A stretch of DNA of 61,422 bases. It comes from Flavobacteriales bacterium (GTDB lineage: Bacteria > Bacteroidota > Bacteroidia > Flavobacteriales > Flavobacteriaceae). Both the position numbers and the translations under genes were made by a program. Below are positions 10,059-20,754 of the stretch, piece by piece. Under the pieces are notes generated by a model. That model did no database searches. It had not been told where the DNA came from and was given only the letters and a program-made list of their open reading frames with translations. The stretch spans positions 1 to 61,422 of the forward strand of contig SGZE01000002.1 of the NCBI GenBank assembly GCA_004214015.1, written 5' to 3'. The stretch's first letter is position 1; each line of letters starts with the position of its first letter.

Positions 10059-10913
10059 ATGAGTTGGTTCAAAAGAACAAATAAAAACATTAATACTAAG
10101 ACTGAGGAAAAGAAAGATATTCCTGCGGGCTTATGGTATAAAACTCCTACTGGTAAAATAATTGAAACAAAGGAACTAGCTGAAAATAAATACGTTAGCC
10201 CTGAAGATGACTATCATGTTCATATCGGTAGCAAAGAATACTTTGAAATACTTTTTGATGAAAAATTTAAAGAGTTAAACTCAGGTATTACTTCCGTTGA
10301 TTTTCTTAAGTTTCAAGATCAAAAAAAATATTCTGACAGATTAAAAGACGCACAAGTAAAAACAAACCTCAAAGATGCTATTAGAATTGGTTATGGTAAA
10401 TCTCAAGGGAAAGATATTGTTATAGCTTGTATGGATTTTAAATTTATAGGTGGATCAATGGGATCTGTTGTGGGTGAAAAAATTTCTCTTTCAATTGATT
10501 TTGCAATCAAAAAAAAGTGTCCTTTAGTTGTTATATCAAAGTCTGGAGGTGCTAGGATGATGGAATCCGCTACATCATTAATGCAAATGGCTAAAACCTC
10601 TGCTAAATTAAATGATTTATCTGAGGCTAAATTACCATATATTTCATTATGTACTGATCCAACAACAGGTGGAACAACTGCTTCATTTGCAATGCTAGGA
10701 GATATAAATATAGCTGAACCAAAAGCTCTTATAGCTTTTGCTGGGCCAAGAGTTGTAAAAGATACTACTGGTCAAGATTTACCAGAAGGATTTCAAAAAA
10801 GCGAATTTCTTCTTGAAAAAGGCTTCCTAGATTTTATAACCCACAGAAAAGAATTAAAAAAGAAAATAAACCTTTACATAGATTTAATCCAGAATAATCC
10901 TCTTCGTAAATAA
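10059..10913 (+). CDS. accD: Acetyl-CoA carboxylase carboxyltransferase subunit beta
   Basis: [73 protein letters not shown]-terminal zinc-ribbon cysteines absent. Confidence 0.95.
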   Translation: MSWFKRTNKNINTKTEEKKDIPAGLWYKTPTGKIIETKELAENKYVSPEDDYHVHIGSKEYFEILFDEKFKELNSGITSVDFLKFQDQKKYSDRLKDAQVKTNLKDAIRIGYGKSQGKDIVIACMDFKFIGGSMGSVVGEKISLSIDFAIKKKCPLVVISKSGGARMMESATSLMQMAKTSAKLNDLSEAKLPYISLCTDPTTGGTTASFAMLGDINIAEPKALIAFAGPRVVKDTTGQDLPEGFQKSEFLLEKGFLDFITHRKELKKKINLYIDLIQNNPLRK

Positions 10914-10947
10914 GGATAAATAATTTAATTTTCTAAATATATTCTAC

Positions 10948-10955
10948 TATATTTG
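10948..10955 (+). promoter_or_regulatory. Candidate Bacteroidota -7 element (TATATTTG) for rpsO
   Basis: Matches TAnnTTTG, 18 nt upstream of the rpsO ATG. Confidence 0.5.
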
Positions 10956-10973
10956 CGGCTCAAAATTAATTGA

Positions 10974-11237
10974 ATGACAGTACTTAAGAAAGAAGAAATT
11001 TTTAAAGAATTCGGAAAGAACAAGAAAGACTCTGGTTCTTCTGAAAGTCAAATTGCACTTTTTACTAAAAGAATAGAAGATTTATCTAACCATTTAAAAG
11101 ATAATGCAAAAGATTTTAATACAGAGAAATCTCTTGTTAAAATGGTTGGTAAAAGAAGAAATTTACTTGAGTACCTTAAGAAAACAGACATTGAAAGATA
11201 CCGTGAAATAATTAAAAAATTAGGTATCAGAAAATAG
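10974..11237 (+). CDS. rpsO: 30S ribosomal protein S15
   Basis: SGSSESQIALFTKRIEDLSNHLK...LVKMVGKRRNLLEYLKK; adjacent to pnp. Confidence 0.97.
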   Translation: MTVLKKEEIFKEFGKNKKDSGSSESQIALFTKRIEDLSNHLKDNAKDFNTEKSLVKMVGKRRNLLEYLKKTDIERYREIIKKLGIRK

Positions 11238-11241
11238 GATT

Positions 11242-11293
11242 TTTAGTTTGGTTGTCTTCATACACACAACAATAAAAAATAACCAAAACTAAA
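11242..11293 (+). promoter_or_regulatory. Intergenic stem-loop between rpsO and pnp
   Basis: TTTAGTTTGGTT (11242-11253) pairs with AACCAAAACTAAA (11281-11293): 12 bp with one bulged A. The 3' arm ends 2 nt before the pnp ATG. Confidence 0.65.
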
Positions 11294-11295
11294 TT

Positions 11296-13404
11296 ATGAT
11301 TCCAAAACCTTTATCACAAACAATATCATTATCAGACGGTAGAGAGATTACTATCGAGACTGGTAAACTTGCAAAACAAGCTCATGGATCCGTTGTTATT
11401 AGAATGGGTGATTGTATGCTTTTATCAACTGTAGTTTCAAGCTACGGTTCATCATCCTTGGATTTTCTTCCACTAACAGTAGACTACAGAGAAAAATTTG
11501 CGTCTGCAGGTAGATTTCCTGGAGGATTCTTCAAAAGAGAGGCAAGACCAAGCAGTGAAGAAATCCTTACAATGAGAATAGTTGACAGAGTTTTACGTCC
11601 TCTATTTCCAAAGGATTACCATTCAGAAACCCAAGTTATGATTCAGCTTATGTCTAGTGATGAAAATGTAATGCCAGATGCTCTCGTAGGATTGGCAGCT
11701 TCAGCAGCTTTATCATTATCTGACATTCCATTTGATGGGCCAATTTCAGAGGTAAGAGTTGGTAGAATTGAAGGTGATTTTGTGATAAATCCTTCAAGGA
11801 GTGAATTAGCAGAATCAGATATTGATATAATGGTTGGTGCTTCTGAAGACTCAGTTGTTATGGTTGAAGGAGAATTTAATGAAATTTCAGAGGAAGAAAT
11901 GGCAGATGCAATCAAATTTGCTCACGAAGAAGTAAAGAAACATATAGAGGCACAAAAAAAACTGATCAAAATGGTTGGTATAAGTTCGGAGAAAAGAGAA
12001 TATGACGGAGCAGAAGAAGATTCTGAGCTAGAAGCTGAAATTTTAAAGAAAGTTTATCAAAAATCATATGATATAGCAAAGAAAGGCCTTTCAAAAAATG
12101 AAAGAAGCGAGCACTTTGGATTATTAAAAGATGAAGTAATTGAGTCTTATGATGAAGAAACATTAGAAGAAAAGAAAGATTTAATTACTAACTACTTTTA
12201 TAAAGCACAAAAGAAAGCAATAAGAGACTTAGTTTTAAATGATGGTATTAGACTGGACGGAAGAAAGACAGAGGATATTAGAGATATCTGGACAGAAGTA
12301 GGCTACCTTCCTTCCACTCATGGGTCTGCGGTTTTTACTAGAGGTGAAACACAGTCACTTGCATCTGTAACTCTTGGAACAAGTAGAGAGGTTAATATGA
12401 TTGATATGCCAACAAATCAATCTGAAGAAAAATTTTATTTACATTATAATTTTCCACCATTCTCAACAGGAGAAGCTAGACCTTTAAGAGGAACTTCAAG
12501 AAGAGAAATTGGACACGGAATGTTAGCTCAAAGAGCTCTTGAAAAGGTTATGCCAGAAGATTGTCCGTATACTGTTAGAATTGTTTCTGAGATACTAGAA
12601 TCTAATGGTTCATCTTCTATGGCCTCAGTATGTGCTGGATCACTAGCATTAATGGATGCTGGTATAAAAATTAAGAGTAATGTTTCTGGTATAGCAATGG
12701 GACTTATTAGTGAAGGTGATAAATATGCAGTCCTGTCAGATATTTTAGGAGATGAAGATCACCTAGGGGATATGGACTTTAAGGTTACAGGAACTAAAGA
12801 AGGTATTACAGCTTGTCAGATGGACATTAAAATTAAAGGTTTAAAATATGAAATCCTGGTTGAAGCATTACATCAAGCTAAAAAAGGAAGACTTGAAATA
12901 CTTGATAAATTAGATAGTTCTATTGATAAAGCTAACGAAACTGTTAAGGCACATGCTCCAAAAATGGTTAATATGGAGATTCCTAAAGATTTCATAGGTG
13001 CAGTTATAGGACCGGGTGGAAAAATGATTCAAGAACTTCAAAAAGAAAGTGATACAACTATTGTAATTAATGAAAAAGATGAGGTTGGAGTTGTAGAAAT
13101 CTTAGGTATTGATAAAGAAAAAATTGATAATGCAATTGAAAGAATAAAAAATATAATTTTTCAACCTGTTATTGATGAAGTTTATAAAGTAACTGTTGTC
13201 AAAATACTAGATTTTGGAGCTGTAGTAGAATTTGTTCCTGGGAAGGAAGTTCTTCTTCATGTTTCAGAAATTGCATGGGAAAGAGTTGAAAAGGTTACTG
13301 AGTATCTTAATCTAGGTGATCAAATTGAAGTAAAATACATGGGAATTGATAAAAGAACTAGAAAACAAAAAGTTTCTAGAAAAGTTCTTCTTGAAAGAAA
13401 ATAA
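11296..13404 (+). CDS. pnp: Polyribonucleotide nucleotidyltransferase (PNPase)
   Basis: RNase PH domains, KH ([21 protein letters not shown]) and S1 ([31 protein letters not shown]). Confidence 0.97.
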   Translation: MIPKPLSQTISLSDGREITIETGKLAKQAHGSVVIRMGDCMLLSTVVSSYGSSSLDFLPLTVDYREKFASAGRFPGGFFKREARPSSEEILTMRIVDRVLRPLFPKDYHSETQVMIQLMSSDENVMPDALVGLAASAALSLSDIPFDGPISEVRVGRIEGDFVINPSRSELAESDIDIMVGASEDSVVMVEGEFNEISEEEMADAIKFAHEEVKKHIEAQKKLIKMVGISSEKREYDGAEEDSELEAEILKKVYQKSYDIAKKGLSKNERSEHFGLLKDEVIESYDEETLEEKKDLITNYFYKAQKKAIRDLVLNDGIRLDGRKTEDIRDIWTEVGYLPSTHGSAVFTRGETQSLASVTLGTSREVNMIDMPTNQSEEKFYLHYNFPPFSTGEARPLRGTSRREIGHGMLAQRALEKVMPEDCPYTVRIVSEILESNGSSSMASVCAGSLALMDAGIKIKSNVSGIAMGLISEGDKYAVLSDILGDEDHLGDMDFKVTGTKEGITACQMDIKIKGLKYEILVEALHQAKKGRLEILDKLDSSIDKANETVKAHAPKMVNMEIPKDFIGAVIGPGGKMIQELQKESDTTIVINEKDEVGVVEILGIDKEKIDNAIERIKNIIFQPVIDEVYKVTVVKILDFGAVVEFVPGKEVLLHVSEIAWERVEKVTEYLNLGDQIEVKYMGIDKRTRKQKVSRKVLLERK

Positions 13405-13449
13405 TTTTTTTTTTCATTTTGGAACAATTTTTGTGGCATTATATAGTCT

Positions 13450-14313
13450 ATGAGACAACTAAAAATTACAAAACAAGTAACTAATAGAGAGACAGCCTCT
13501 CTAGATAAATACCTTCAAGAAATTGGAAAGGTAGACTTAATTACTGCAGAGGAGGAGGTTGAATTAGCTCAAAGAATTAAAAAAGGTGACCAATTTGCAC
13601 TTGAAAAACTTACAAAAGCTAATTTAAGGTTTGTTGTCTCTGTGGCTAAACAATATCAAAATCAAGGGCTAACTCTGCCAGATTTAATAAATGAAGGTAA
13701 TCTTGGTCTAATTAAAGCTGCTCAAAGATTTGACGAAACAAGAGGTTTTAAATTTATCTCTTACGCTGTTTGGTGGATTAGACAATCTATACTTCAAGCA
13801 CTGGCAGAACAATCTAGAATTGTAAGACTTCCACTTAACAAAATTGGATCAATTAACAAAATCAACAAAACTTATGCATTTCTTGAGCAAGCTCATGAAA
13901 GAGCTCCATCAGCAGAAGAAATAGCAAAAGAACTAGATATGACTGTTAATGATGTAAAAGAGTCTCTGAAAAATTCTGGAAGACATGTCTCCATGGATGC
14001 TCCTTTGGTAGAAGGTGAAGATTCTAATCTTTACGATGTTCTTAACAGTGGAGAGTCACCTAACCCTGATAGACAACTTTTGCACGAATCTCTTAGAACA
14101 GAGATTGAAAGAGCATTAGATACCCTTACCCCTCGTGAAGCTGACGTTGTAAGATTATATTTTGGTCTTGGAAACCAGCATGCTATGACCCTTGAAGAAA
14201 TTGGTGAAACTTTTGATTTAACAAGAGAAAGAGTTAGGCAAATCAAAGAAAAAGCCATAAGAAGGCTAAAACATACCTCAAGAAGTAAAATTCTTAAAAC
14301 ATATTTAGGGTAA
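13450..14313 (+). CDS. rpoD: Primary sigma factor RpoD/SigA (short Bacteroidota form)
   Basis: Regions 1.2-4.2: [37 protein letters not shown]...[16 protein letters not shown]...[27 protein letters not shown]. Confidence 0.96.
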   Translation: MRQLKITKQVTNRETASLDKYLQEIGKVDLITAEEEVELAQRIKKGDQFALEKLTKANLRFVVSVAKQYQNQGLTLPDLINEGNLGLIKAAQRFDETRGFKFISYAVWWIRQSILQALAEQSRIVRLPLNKIGSINKINKTYAFLEQAHERAPSAEEIAKELDMTVNDVKESLKNSGRHVSMDAPLVEGEDSNLYDVLNSGESPNPDRQLLHESLRTEIERALDTLTPREADVVRLYFGLGNQHAMTLEEIGETFDLTRERVRQIKEKAIRRLKHTSRSKILKTYLG

Positions 14314-14397
14314 GTATATCTCCTTTTAATGTTTATATCTTTTATTAACAGATTTAATTAAATCTATAAGGTTATTTTATATTCGTAATAAAACATT

Positions 14398-15042
14398 ATG
14401 TCTATAAAAATAGCTCCATCTATTCTTGCTGCTAACTTTGGCAATCTATCTCTTGAATGTAAAAAAATTGATAAAAGTAATGCTGACTGGTTCCATTTAG
14501 ATGTTATGGATGGACTATTTGTTCCCAATATATCATACGGAATGCCAATAGTCAAGTCAATCAGAAAGATGACAAAGAAACCCCTAGATGTTCATTTAAT
14601 GATTATTGAACCTGAAAGATATATTGATAAATTTATTGAAATTGGCTCTGATATTCTTACTGTTCATGTTGAAGCTACTTCAAAAATGGACAATATAATA
14701 GATAAAATTAATCATTCAGGAATTAAATCTGGGATAGCTATTAATCCTGATACACCAATTAGTAAATTAGATGATTACATTTGTAATGTTGACTTAATTT
14801 GCCTGATGGGAGTCCATGCAGGATTTGGAGGACAAAAATTTATTAAAAAAACATTTAATAGACTTGAAGAACTTAAAAACTTAATTAATTCTAAAAATTC
14901 ATCTGCCCTTATTGAGATTGATGGCGGAGTAAATGAAAATAATTTTGAAAAACTTAAAAATTTAGGCGCTGATGTTCTTGTTGCAGGAAGTTATATTTTT
15001 AACTCTTCTAATTATAATACAGCTATCGATCTACTTAAATAA
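14398..15042 (+). CDS. rpe: Ribulose-phosphate 3-epimerase
   Basis: IAPSILAANFGNL, WFHLDVMDGLFVPNISYG, DVHLMI, GVHAGFGGQKFI, EIDGGVNENN, LVAGSYIF. Confidence 0.96.
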   Translation: MSIKIAPSILAANFGNLSLECKKIDKSNADWFHLDVMDGLFVPNISYGMPIVKSIRKMTKKPLDVHLMIIEPERYIDKFIEIGSDILTVHVEATSKMDNIIDKINHSGIKSGIAINPDTPISKLDDYICNVDLICLMGVHAGFGGQKFIKKTFNRLEELKNLINSKNSSALIEIDGGVNENNFEKLKNLGADVLVAGSYIFNSSNYNTAIDLLK

Positions 15043-15067
15043 ACAATAATTTAAAATCTTTAATTTT

Positions 15068-15826
15068 ATGAAGTTTATGTTCAGATCATATAAAATTTTA
15101 AAAATTAACTTAGTATTTATCCTTTTTATTGCTTGTAATACATCAAGTAATTTGGATGATGAAAGTTCACCTATTTATAGTACAGAATCAAATATTATTG
15201 AAAATCAAGAGTTGAATTCTATAATTTCAAATGAAAGCCCATTATCGCTATTAGCTTTGGGTGATAGCTATACTATCGGAGAGGGAGTAAATGAAGAAGA
15301 AAGATGGCCTAACCAATTTGTTCAAGTTGCTTATGAAAATGGCATAGACTTTTTAACTCCAAGAATAATTGCAATGACTGGATGGAAAACATATGATTTG
15401 ATCAATGGAATAGAATCAAGCAATTTTGAAAAAAAATATGATTACGTTTCACTATTAATTGGGGTTAATAATCAGTTTAATTCAAGATCTATTAACGAAT
15501 TTGAAGATGATCTAGACAAACTATTAATCAAAATAAATAATTTAAAGAAAAAAGATGGTAGTGTTTTAATAATCTCAATACCTGATTGGGGATCTTCACC
15601 ATATGGGGAAAATATGGATAGAAATCAAATTTCAACTGAAATAAATACTTTTAATAATAGTTTGAAAAGCTTTGCAAATATTAATGGTTTAAAGTATGTT
15701 GATGTAACTGAAATATCTCGAAGAGCAATAAACGAGTCTAATTTAATTACTAGTGACAATCTTCATCCTAGTGGTTTAATGTATCTAGAATGGGCTAAGA
15801 AAATTTTTAATGTTTGGATAAATTAA
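15068..15826 (+). CDS. SGNH/GDSL hydrolase lipoprotein
   Basis: Lipobox LFIAC; block I LALGDSYTIGEG; block III IGVNNQ; block V DNLHPSG. Confidence 0.85.
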   Translation: MKFMFRSYKILKINLVFILFIACNTSSNLDDESSPIYSTESNIIENQELNSIISNESPLSLLALGDSYTIGEGVNEEERWPNQFVQVAYENGIDFLTPRIIAMTGWKTYDLINGIESSNFEKKYDYVSLLIGVNNQFNSRSINEFEDDLDKLLIKINNLKKKDGSVLIISIPDWGSSPYGENMDRNQISTEINTFNNSLKSFANINGLKYVDVTEISRRAINESNLITSDNLHPSGLMYLEWAKKIFNVWIN

Positions 15827-17082
15827 AAAAAATAGCAATTAATCTTGATTCTAATGACGAATTATCCTCATATAGAAAGGAATTTATATTACCTACTAAT
15901 ACTATTTATCTTGATGGAAATTCACTAGGTGTTCTATCAAAAAATATTATAGATGATATAAATAATACAATCAAGGAGGACTGGGGAAATAATCTTATTT
16001 CTAGTTGGAATGATAAATGGATTGAACTTCCAAATAAAGTATCAAAAAAAATAGCTTCTATACTTAATTGTAGTGGTAATGAGGTTTATGTTGGTAGCTC
16101 AACATCAAATAATCTTTATAAGCTAATCAAGAGCATATTAGAGGCTCATAAAGACATAAAAAACATATCAACTGATAATCTTAACTTTCCATCAGATAAA
16201 TATATATGCGAAGGCATTTGTGAGGATTTTAATTTAAAATTTAAATTTTTAGATTATAAAAATGATTTATTTCCTGATATAGAAGTTCTAAAAAGATTTA
16301 TAATTGATAATCCGGGGATAATAGTTCTTTCTCATGTAACTTATAAATCATCTTATAGATATCCAATAAAAGAGATTAATAAATTTTGTAGAGAAAATAA
16401 ATCAATGGCTATTTGGGATTTAAGTCATTCTATTGGTGCAGTCCATATTGACATGGAGTCGAATGAATCAGATTTTGCAGTTGGGTGTACTTATAAATAT
16501 CTAAACGGTGGACCTGGATCACCTGCATTCATTTATGTTAGAAAAAATCAAATAAAAAAATTAAAATCTCCAATCAAAGGATGGTTTAGTCATAATAAAC
16601 CTTTTGATTTTTCTGAAGAGTATCAAGAATCTAACTCAATGGAAAAATTTTCAAATGGAACTCCTCATATTTTATCATTATCAACACTAAAATCATCATT
16701 AGATATAACAATAAGTGCTTCTACAAAAAAACTTGAAAATAAATCTCACAAATTGTTTCATTTTTTTGAATCAATATATAAAGAGAAGTTAAGTGATAAA
16801 AAATTCAAATTAATAACTAAAAATAATAGAGATGAAAGTGGTTCTCATATTTCATTACACCATAATGAAGCCTGGCGAATATCTCAATGTTTAATTTCTC
16901 CTATCAGAAATACTTCAATTAAAATTATAGTTGATTATAGACCTAATAACATTATAAGGATTGCTTTAACGCCTTTATACACATCTTTTAAAGACATAAA
17001 TATTCTATGTGAAAGAATAGTTGAAATAATTGATACTAAAGAATTTAAACAAAAGGATAATACAAAAGAAGGGGTTACTTAA
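15814..17082 (+). CDS. kynU: Kynureninase (PLP-dependent)
   Basis: IYLDGNSLGVL, WDLSHSIGAVHIDM, PLP-Lys motif CTYKYLNGGPG; overlaps the GDSL gene by 13 nt; TTG start. Confidence 0.88.
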   Translation: MDKLKKIAINLDSNDELSSYRKEFILPTNTIYLDGNSLGVLSKNIIDDINNTIKEDWGNNLISSWNDKWIELPNKVSKKIASILNCSGNEVYVGSSTSNNLYKLIKSILEAHKDIKNISTDNLNFPSDKYICEGICEDFNLKFKFLDYKNDLFPDIEVLKRFIIDNPGIIVLSHVTYKSSYRYPIKEINKFCRENKSMAIWDLSHSIGAVHIDMESNESDFAVGCTYKYLNGGPGSPAFIYVRKNQIKKLKSPIKGWFSHNKPFDFSEEYQESNSMEKFSNGTPHILSLSTLKSSLDITISASTKKLENKSHKLFHFFESIYKEKLSDKKFKLITKNNRDESGSHISLHHNEAWRISQCLISPIRNTSIKIIVDYRPNNIIRIALTPLYTSFKDINILCERIVEIIDTKEFKQKDNTKEGVT

Positions 17083-17091
17083 AACTTTAAA

Positions 17092-17544
17092 TTAATTCAT
17101 CAATTTATTTTTAACCATTTCTGCAATCACTCTCCCTTCAGCTTTTCCTGAAACTTTTAGATTAACATTGGCTATTACTTTACCCATATCTTTCATTGAT
17201 TCTGCATTTAAATCTGTTATTACTGAATCAATAATTTCAGATAACTCAGATTCACTTAGTTGTTCTGGGAGAAATTCTGAGATAATCTTTGCCTGAGAAA
17301 TTTCGAGCTCTGCTAATTCACCTCTTTCTTGCTCAATATATATTTTAGCACTATCATTTCTTTGTTTTACCATTTTTTGAAGAATTTTAAGAATAATTTC
17401 TTCTTCGACTTGATCTTTAGATCCAGTTTTAGTTTTTTCTAATAAAATTGCAGACTTTATAGCTCTAAGAGATTCTAACCTTATAGTATCCTTACTTTTC
17501 ATTGAGTCCTTAATTGACTCATTAATTTTGTTTTCTATATTCAT
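17092..17544 (-). CDS. GatB/YqeY domain-containing protein
   Basis: KDTIRLESLRAIKSAILLEK, LQKMVKQRNDSAKIYIEQER, FLPEQLSESEL, DMGKVIANV. Confidence 0.9.
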   Translation of the reverse strand: MNIENKINESIKDSMKSKDTIRLESLRAIKSAILLEKTKTGSKDQVEEEIILKILQKMVKQRNDSAKIYIEQERGELAELEISQAKIISEFLPEQLSESELSEIIDSVITDLNAESMKDMGKVIANVNLKVSGKAEGRVIAEMVKNKLMN

Positions 17545-17547
17545 ATT

Positions 17548-19440
17548 TTAATCAACGTTATCATGAAGGTATGTATTTACATCTGGAAATTCTAACTTAT
17601 TTTCTTCATTTAAAATAGTCTTTGAAAATATATCTTCATTTTGAGATTTGGTATTAGTAATTTCAATACCCATCCTTTTATAAGCAGGTATTTTTTCTAA
17701 ATCTTCTATAGTAGAATTTTTATTCTTAAACACATAATTAAATTGTTTTAGATTCTCTCTTCTAATTAGATTCTCATTGTCTAAATCAGTATCTAATGGT
17801 TTGTCAAATAAATTTTCAGATATTTCAACTTCATTATCTAACTTATCTTCATTTTCATGAATATGATCCTGGATTTCAATATCTTCAGACACTTCTTCAT
17901 CAAGGTCTAATTTAATAAACTGAATCTCATCGTCCTCAATATTACTAAGTTCTGAATCTGGAATATCATTAAAATCAATCTCATTTTCTTCATTAATATG
18001 ATTATATTCTGGTTCTTCTATCTCATTTGGTTTAGTTATATTTTTTTCATCAATATGATTATCATTTAAATTAAACTCTTCTTTTTCTGGATTATTAATT
18101 GAATAATTATCACTTGAAAAAAGACCAAATGAAATATCATTAGGCGATTCCTTAGAAGTATTAATTTCTGACTCAACATATTCAATTTCATGCAGCTCAA
18201 TATCATTAATCACAAAGTCTGTTGTTTCTGGTTCAACAACCTCATAACTTATGTCAATATTTCTTAGTATTTCATTAATTTCACTTTCTATCTTCTTTTG
18301 TTGAGACTCGTTATTTAATTTATCTTCAACAATTTCATCAGACTCATGAGTTAGATGATCTAATTCATCTTTATTCATTAATGATTTTTCAAAGGGGTGA
18401 TCTTGATCTAGTTTATAAACTACTTTTTTAGTTTCAGAACTTACAAGACTTTTTTGCTTTTCATCACCAAACCCAGTTGCTATTACAGTAACAGAAATAT
18501 TATTTCCTAACTCAAGATCTTCACCTACTCCCATTATTATATTTGCACTATTTCCTGTCTCATTTTGAATATATTCATTTATTTCCCCTATCTCATCAAT
18601 TGTAATTTCTTCAGTACCAGATACAATTAATAATAAAACATTTTTACTTCCTTCAATTTTATTGTCGTTAAGCAATGGAGAATCTAAAGCTTTTATTACA
18701 GCTTCATTTGCCCTATTTGATCCACTTGTAATAGATGATCCCATTATAGCAGTTCCACTATTAGATAATACTGTTTTTGCATCTTTTAGATCTATATTTT
18801 GAGTATAGTGATGAGTAATTACTTGTGCAACTCCTCTAGCAGCTGTAGCCAAAACTTCATCAGCTTTTGAAAATCCTTCTTTAAAACCTAGATTACCATA
18901 AACATCTCTTAATTTATTATTATTAATTATTATCAAGGAGTCTACTGATCTTTTTAGTTTCTCTAAACCTTTAATTGCCTGTAACTCTCTATTTTTTCCT
19001 TCGAAGTTAAATGGAATAGTAACAATCCCTACTGTTAAAATATCAAATTCCTTAGCCATTTCTGCAATAATAGGTGCAGCACCAGTTCCAGTTCCACCTC
19101 CCATTCCTGCAGTTATAAATAACATCTTAGTTTGAGTTTCCAAAAGATTCTTTAATTCTTCATAGCTTTCTAATGCTGCTAGTTTACCTATTTCAGGATT
19201 AGCTCCAGCTCCAAGACCCTCTGTTAAATTTACCCCAAGTTGGATTTTGTTAGGGACAGGACTTTCTTCTAAAGCTTGAGAATCTGTATTACAAACAACA
19301 AAATCTACTCCTTTGATTCCTTGTTTATACATATGATTTACCGCGTTACTTCCTCCCCCTCCTACTCCCATAACCTTCATTACATTGCTTTTATTTTTTG
19401 GTAAATCAAAACTAAAGTTTGTGTCTATTTCTGTTTTCAT
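17548..19440 (-). CDS. ftsZ: Cell division protein FtsZ with long acidic linker
   Basis: GVGGGGSNAVNHM, GMGGGTGTGAAPIIAEMAKE tubulin signature; about 280-aa acidic linker; C-terminal tail LEFPDVNTYLHDNVD. Confidence 0.97.
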   Translation of the reverse strand: MKTEIDTNFSFDLPKNKSNVMKVMGVGGGGSNAVNHMYKQGIKGVDFVVCNTDSQALEESPVPNKIQLGVNLTEGLGAGANPEIGKLAALESYEELKNLLETQTKMLFITAGMGGGTGTGAAPIIAEMAKEFDILTVGIVTIPFNFEGKNRELQAIKGLEKLKRSVDSLIIINNNKLRDVYGNLGFKEGFSKADEVLATAARGVAQVITHHYTQNIDLKDAKTVLSNSGTAIMGSSITSGSNRANEAVIKALDSPLLNDNKIEGSKNVLLLIVSGTEEITIDEIGEINEYIQNETGNSANIIMGVGEDLELGNNISVTVIATGFGDEKQKSLVSSETKKVVYKLDQDHPFEKSLMNKDELDHLTHESDEIVEDKLNNESQQKKIESEINEILRNIDISYEVVEPETTDFVINDIELHEIEYVESEINTSKESPNDISFGLFSSDNYSINNPEKEEFNLNDNHIDEKNITKPNEIEEPEYNHINEENEIDFNDIPDSELSNIEDDEIQFIKLDLDEEVSEDIEIQDHIHENEDKLDNEVEISENLFDKPLDTDLDNENLIRRENLKQFNYVFKNKNSTIEDLEKIPAYKRMGIEITNTKSQNEDIFSKTILNEENKLEFPDVNTYLHDNVD

Positions 19441-19455
19441 CTTTTCAAATTTTTA

Positions 19456-20751
19456 TTAATTATCAATTGTATTATCTAGGTTTTCTACTTTATCTATAAA
19501 ACTTTTAAAACCTTCTGCCCATTTGGTCAAAGTTGTTTTTCTTCCTTGGTTTACTAAGTCATTTGAGGTTGAGTTTGAAATTGAGTTATCTTCTAAAGAA
19601 TTATTCTCAATAGCTTTCATCAACAAGCCAACTGCAGTTGAGTAAATTGGATTATACTCATTTGAGTCTCCAGCTAAATGTTCACCTGGAAATCCTATTC
19701 TAGTATCCATTCCAGTTACATATTCAGTTAATTGTTTTAAGTGTCTTAATTGACTTCCACCTCCTGTTAAAACAATTCCAGCTATTAATTTTTTCTTAGA
19801 ATCTTCATGACCATAATTTTTGATTTCTAGATAAGCTTGCTCTATTATTTCTACAACTCTTGCGTTAATAATCTTAGATAATGTTTTTAATGAAATTTCC
19901 TTTGGATCTCTTCCTCTAAGTCCTGGAATAGAAACAATTTCTGAATCTTTATTTTCACCAGGCCATGCTGAGCCAAATTTTATTTTTAATTGTTCAGCTT
20001 GATTACCAATTATTGAACATCCCTCTTTAATATCTTCTGTAATTACATTTCCACCAAAAGGAATTACTGCAGTATGTTTAATAATTCCATCTTTAAATAT
20101 AGCAACATCTGTGGTTCCTCCTCCTATATCAATTAGAGCTACTCCAGCTTCTTTTTCCTCCTCTGATAATACAGCATCTGAAGAGGCTAATGGCTCAAGG
20201 GTTATGTCTCCCATCTCTAAACCTGAACTTTTAATGCATTTTCCAATATTTCGAATTGATGATACCTGACCTACAACAATATGAAAATTTGCTTCTAGCC
20301 TACTACCATACATACCAATTGGTTCTTTGATTTCAGATTGACCATCAACTTTAAAATCCTGAGGAAGAACATGAATTATTTCTTCACCTGGAAGCATAAC
20401 TAATTTATAGACTTGATCAATTAACTTGTCAATATCATTTTCATTAATTACCTCATCTGGATTTTCTCTTGTAATGTAGTCACTATGCTGAAGACTTCTA
20501 ATATGTTGACCAGCTATACCTACTGCAACCTCCTTAACATCTACACCTGATTTTGATTGTGCTTCATCAACAGCAATTTTAATTGATTGTATTGTCTGTG
20601 TAATATTATTTACAACACCCCTATGAACTCCTAAACTTTGTGATTTTCCAACCCCTAGAATTTTAACTTTATTAAATTGATTTTTTTCTCCAACCATTGC
20701 TACAATTTTTGTAGTTCCTATGTCTAATCCTACAGAATAATTTTTATTCAT
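19456..20751 (-). CDS. ftsA: Cell division protein FtsA
   Basis: VGLDIGTTKIVAMVGE, VALIDIGGGTTDVAIF, IVLTGGGSQL; C-terminal amphipathic segment LTKWAEGFKSFIDKV. Confidence 0.95.
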   Translation of the reverse strand: MNKNYSVGLDIGTTKIVAMVGEKNQFNKVKILGVGKSQSLGVHRGVVNNITQTIQSIKIAVDEAQSKSGVDVKEVAVGIAGQHIRSLQHSDYITRENPDEVINENDIDKLIDQVYKLVMLPGEEIIHVLPQDFKVDGQSEIKEPIGMYGSRLEANFHIVVGQVSSIRNIGKCIKSSGLEMGDITLEPLASSDAVLSEEEKEAGVALIDIGGGTTDVAIFKDGIIKHTAVIPFGGNVITEDIKEGCSIIGNQAEQLKIKFGSAWPGENKDSEIVSIPGLRGRDPKEISLKTLSKIINARVVEIIEQAYLEIKNYGHEDSKKKLIAGIVLTGGGSQLRHLKQLTEYVTGMDTRIGFPGEHLAGDSNEYNPIYSTAVGLLMKAIENNSLEDNSISNSTSNDLVNQGRKTTLTKWAEGFKSFIDKVENLDNTIDN

Positions 20752-20754
20752 AAT

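Noticed and set aside
11643-12163. Two minus-strand ORFs (11643-11915, 11966-12163) inside pnp
   Set aside because: Antisense shadows of pnp; composition mirrors the sense codons.
14031-14258. Minus-strand 75-aa ORF inside rpoD
   Set aside because: Antisense to conserved sigma regions 3-4; no independent support.
14364-14555. Minus-strand ORF covering the rpe promoter and 5' end
   Set aside because: Mostly antisense to rpe; no recognizable domain.
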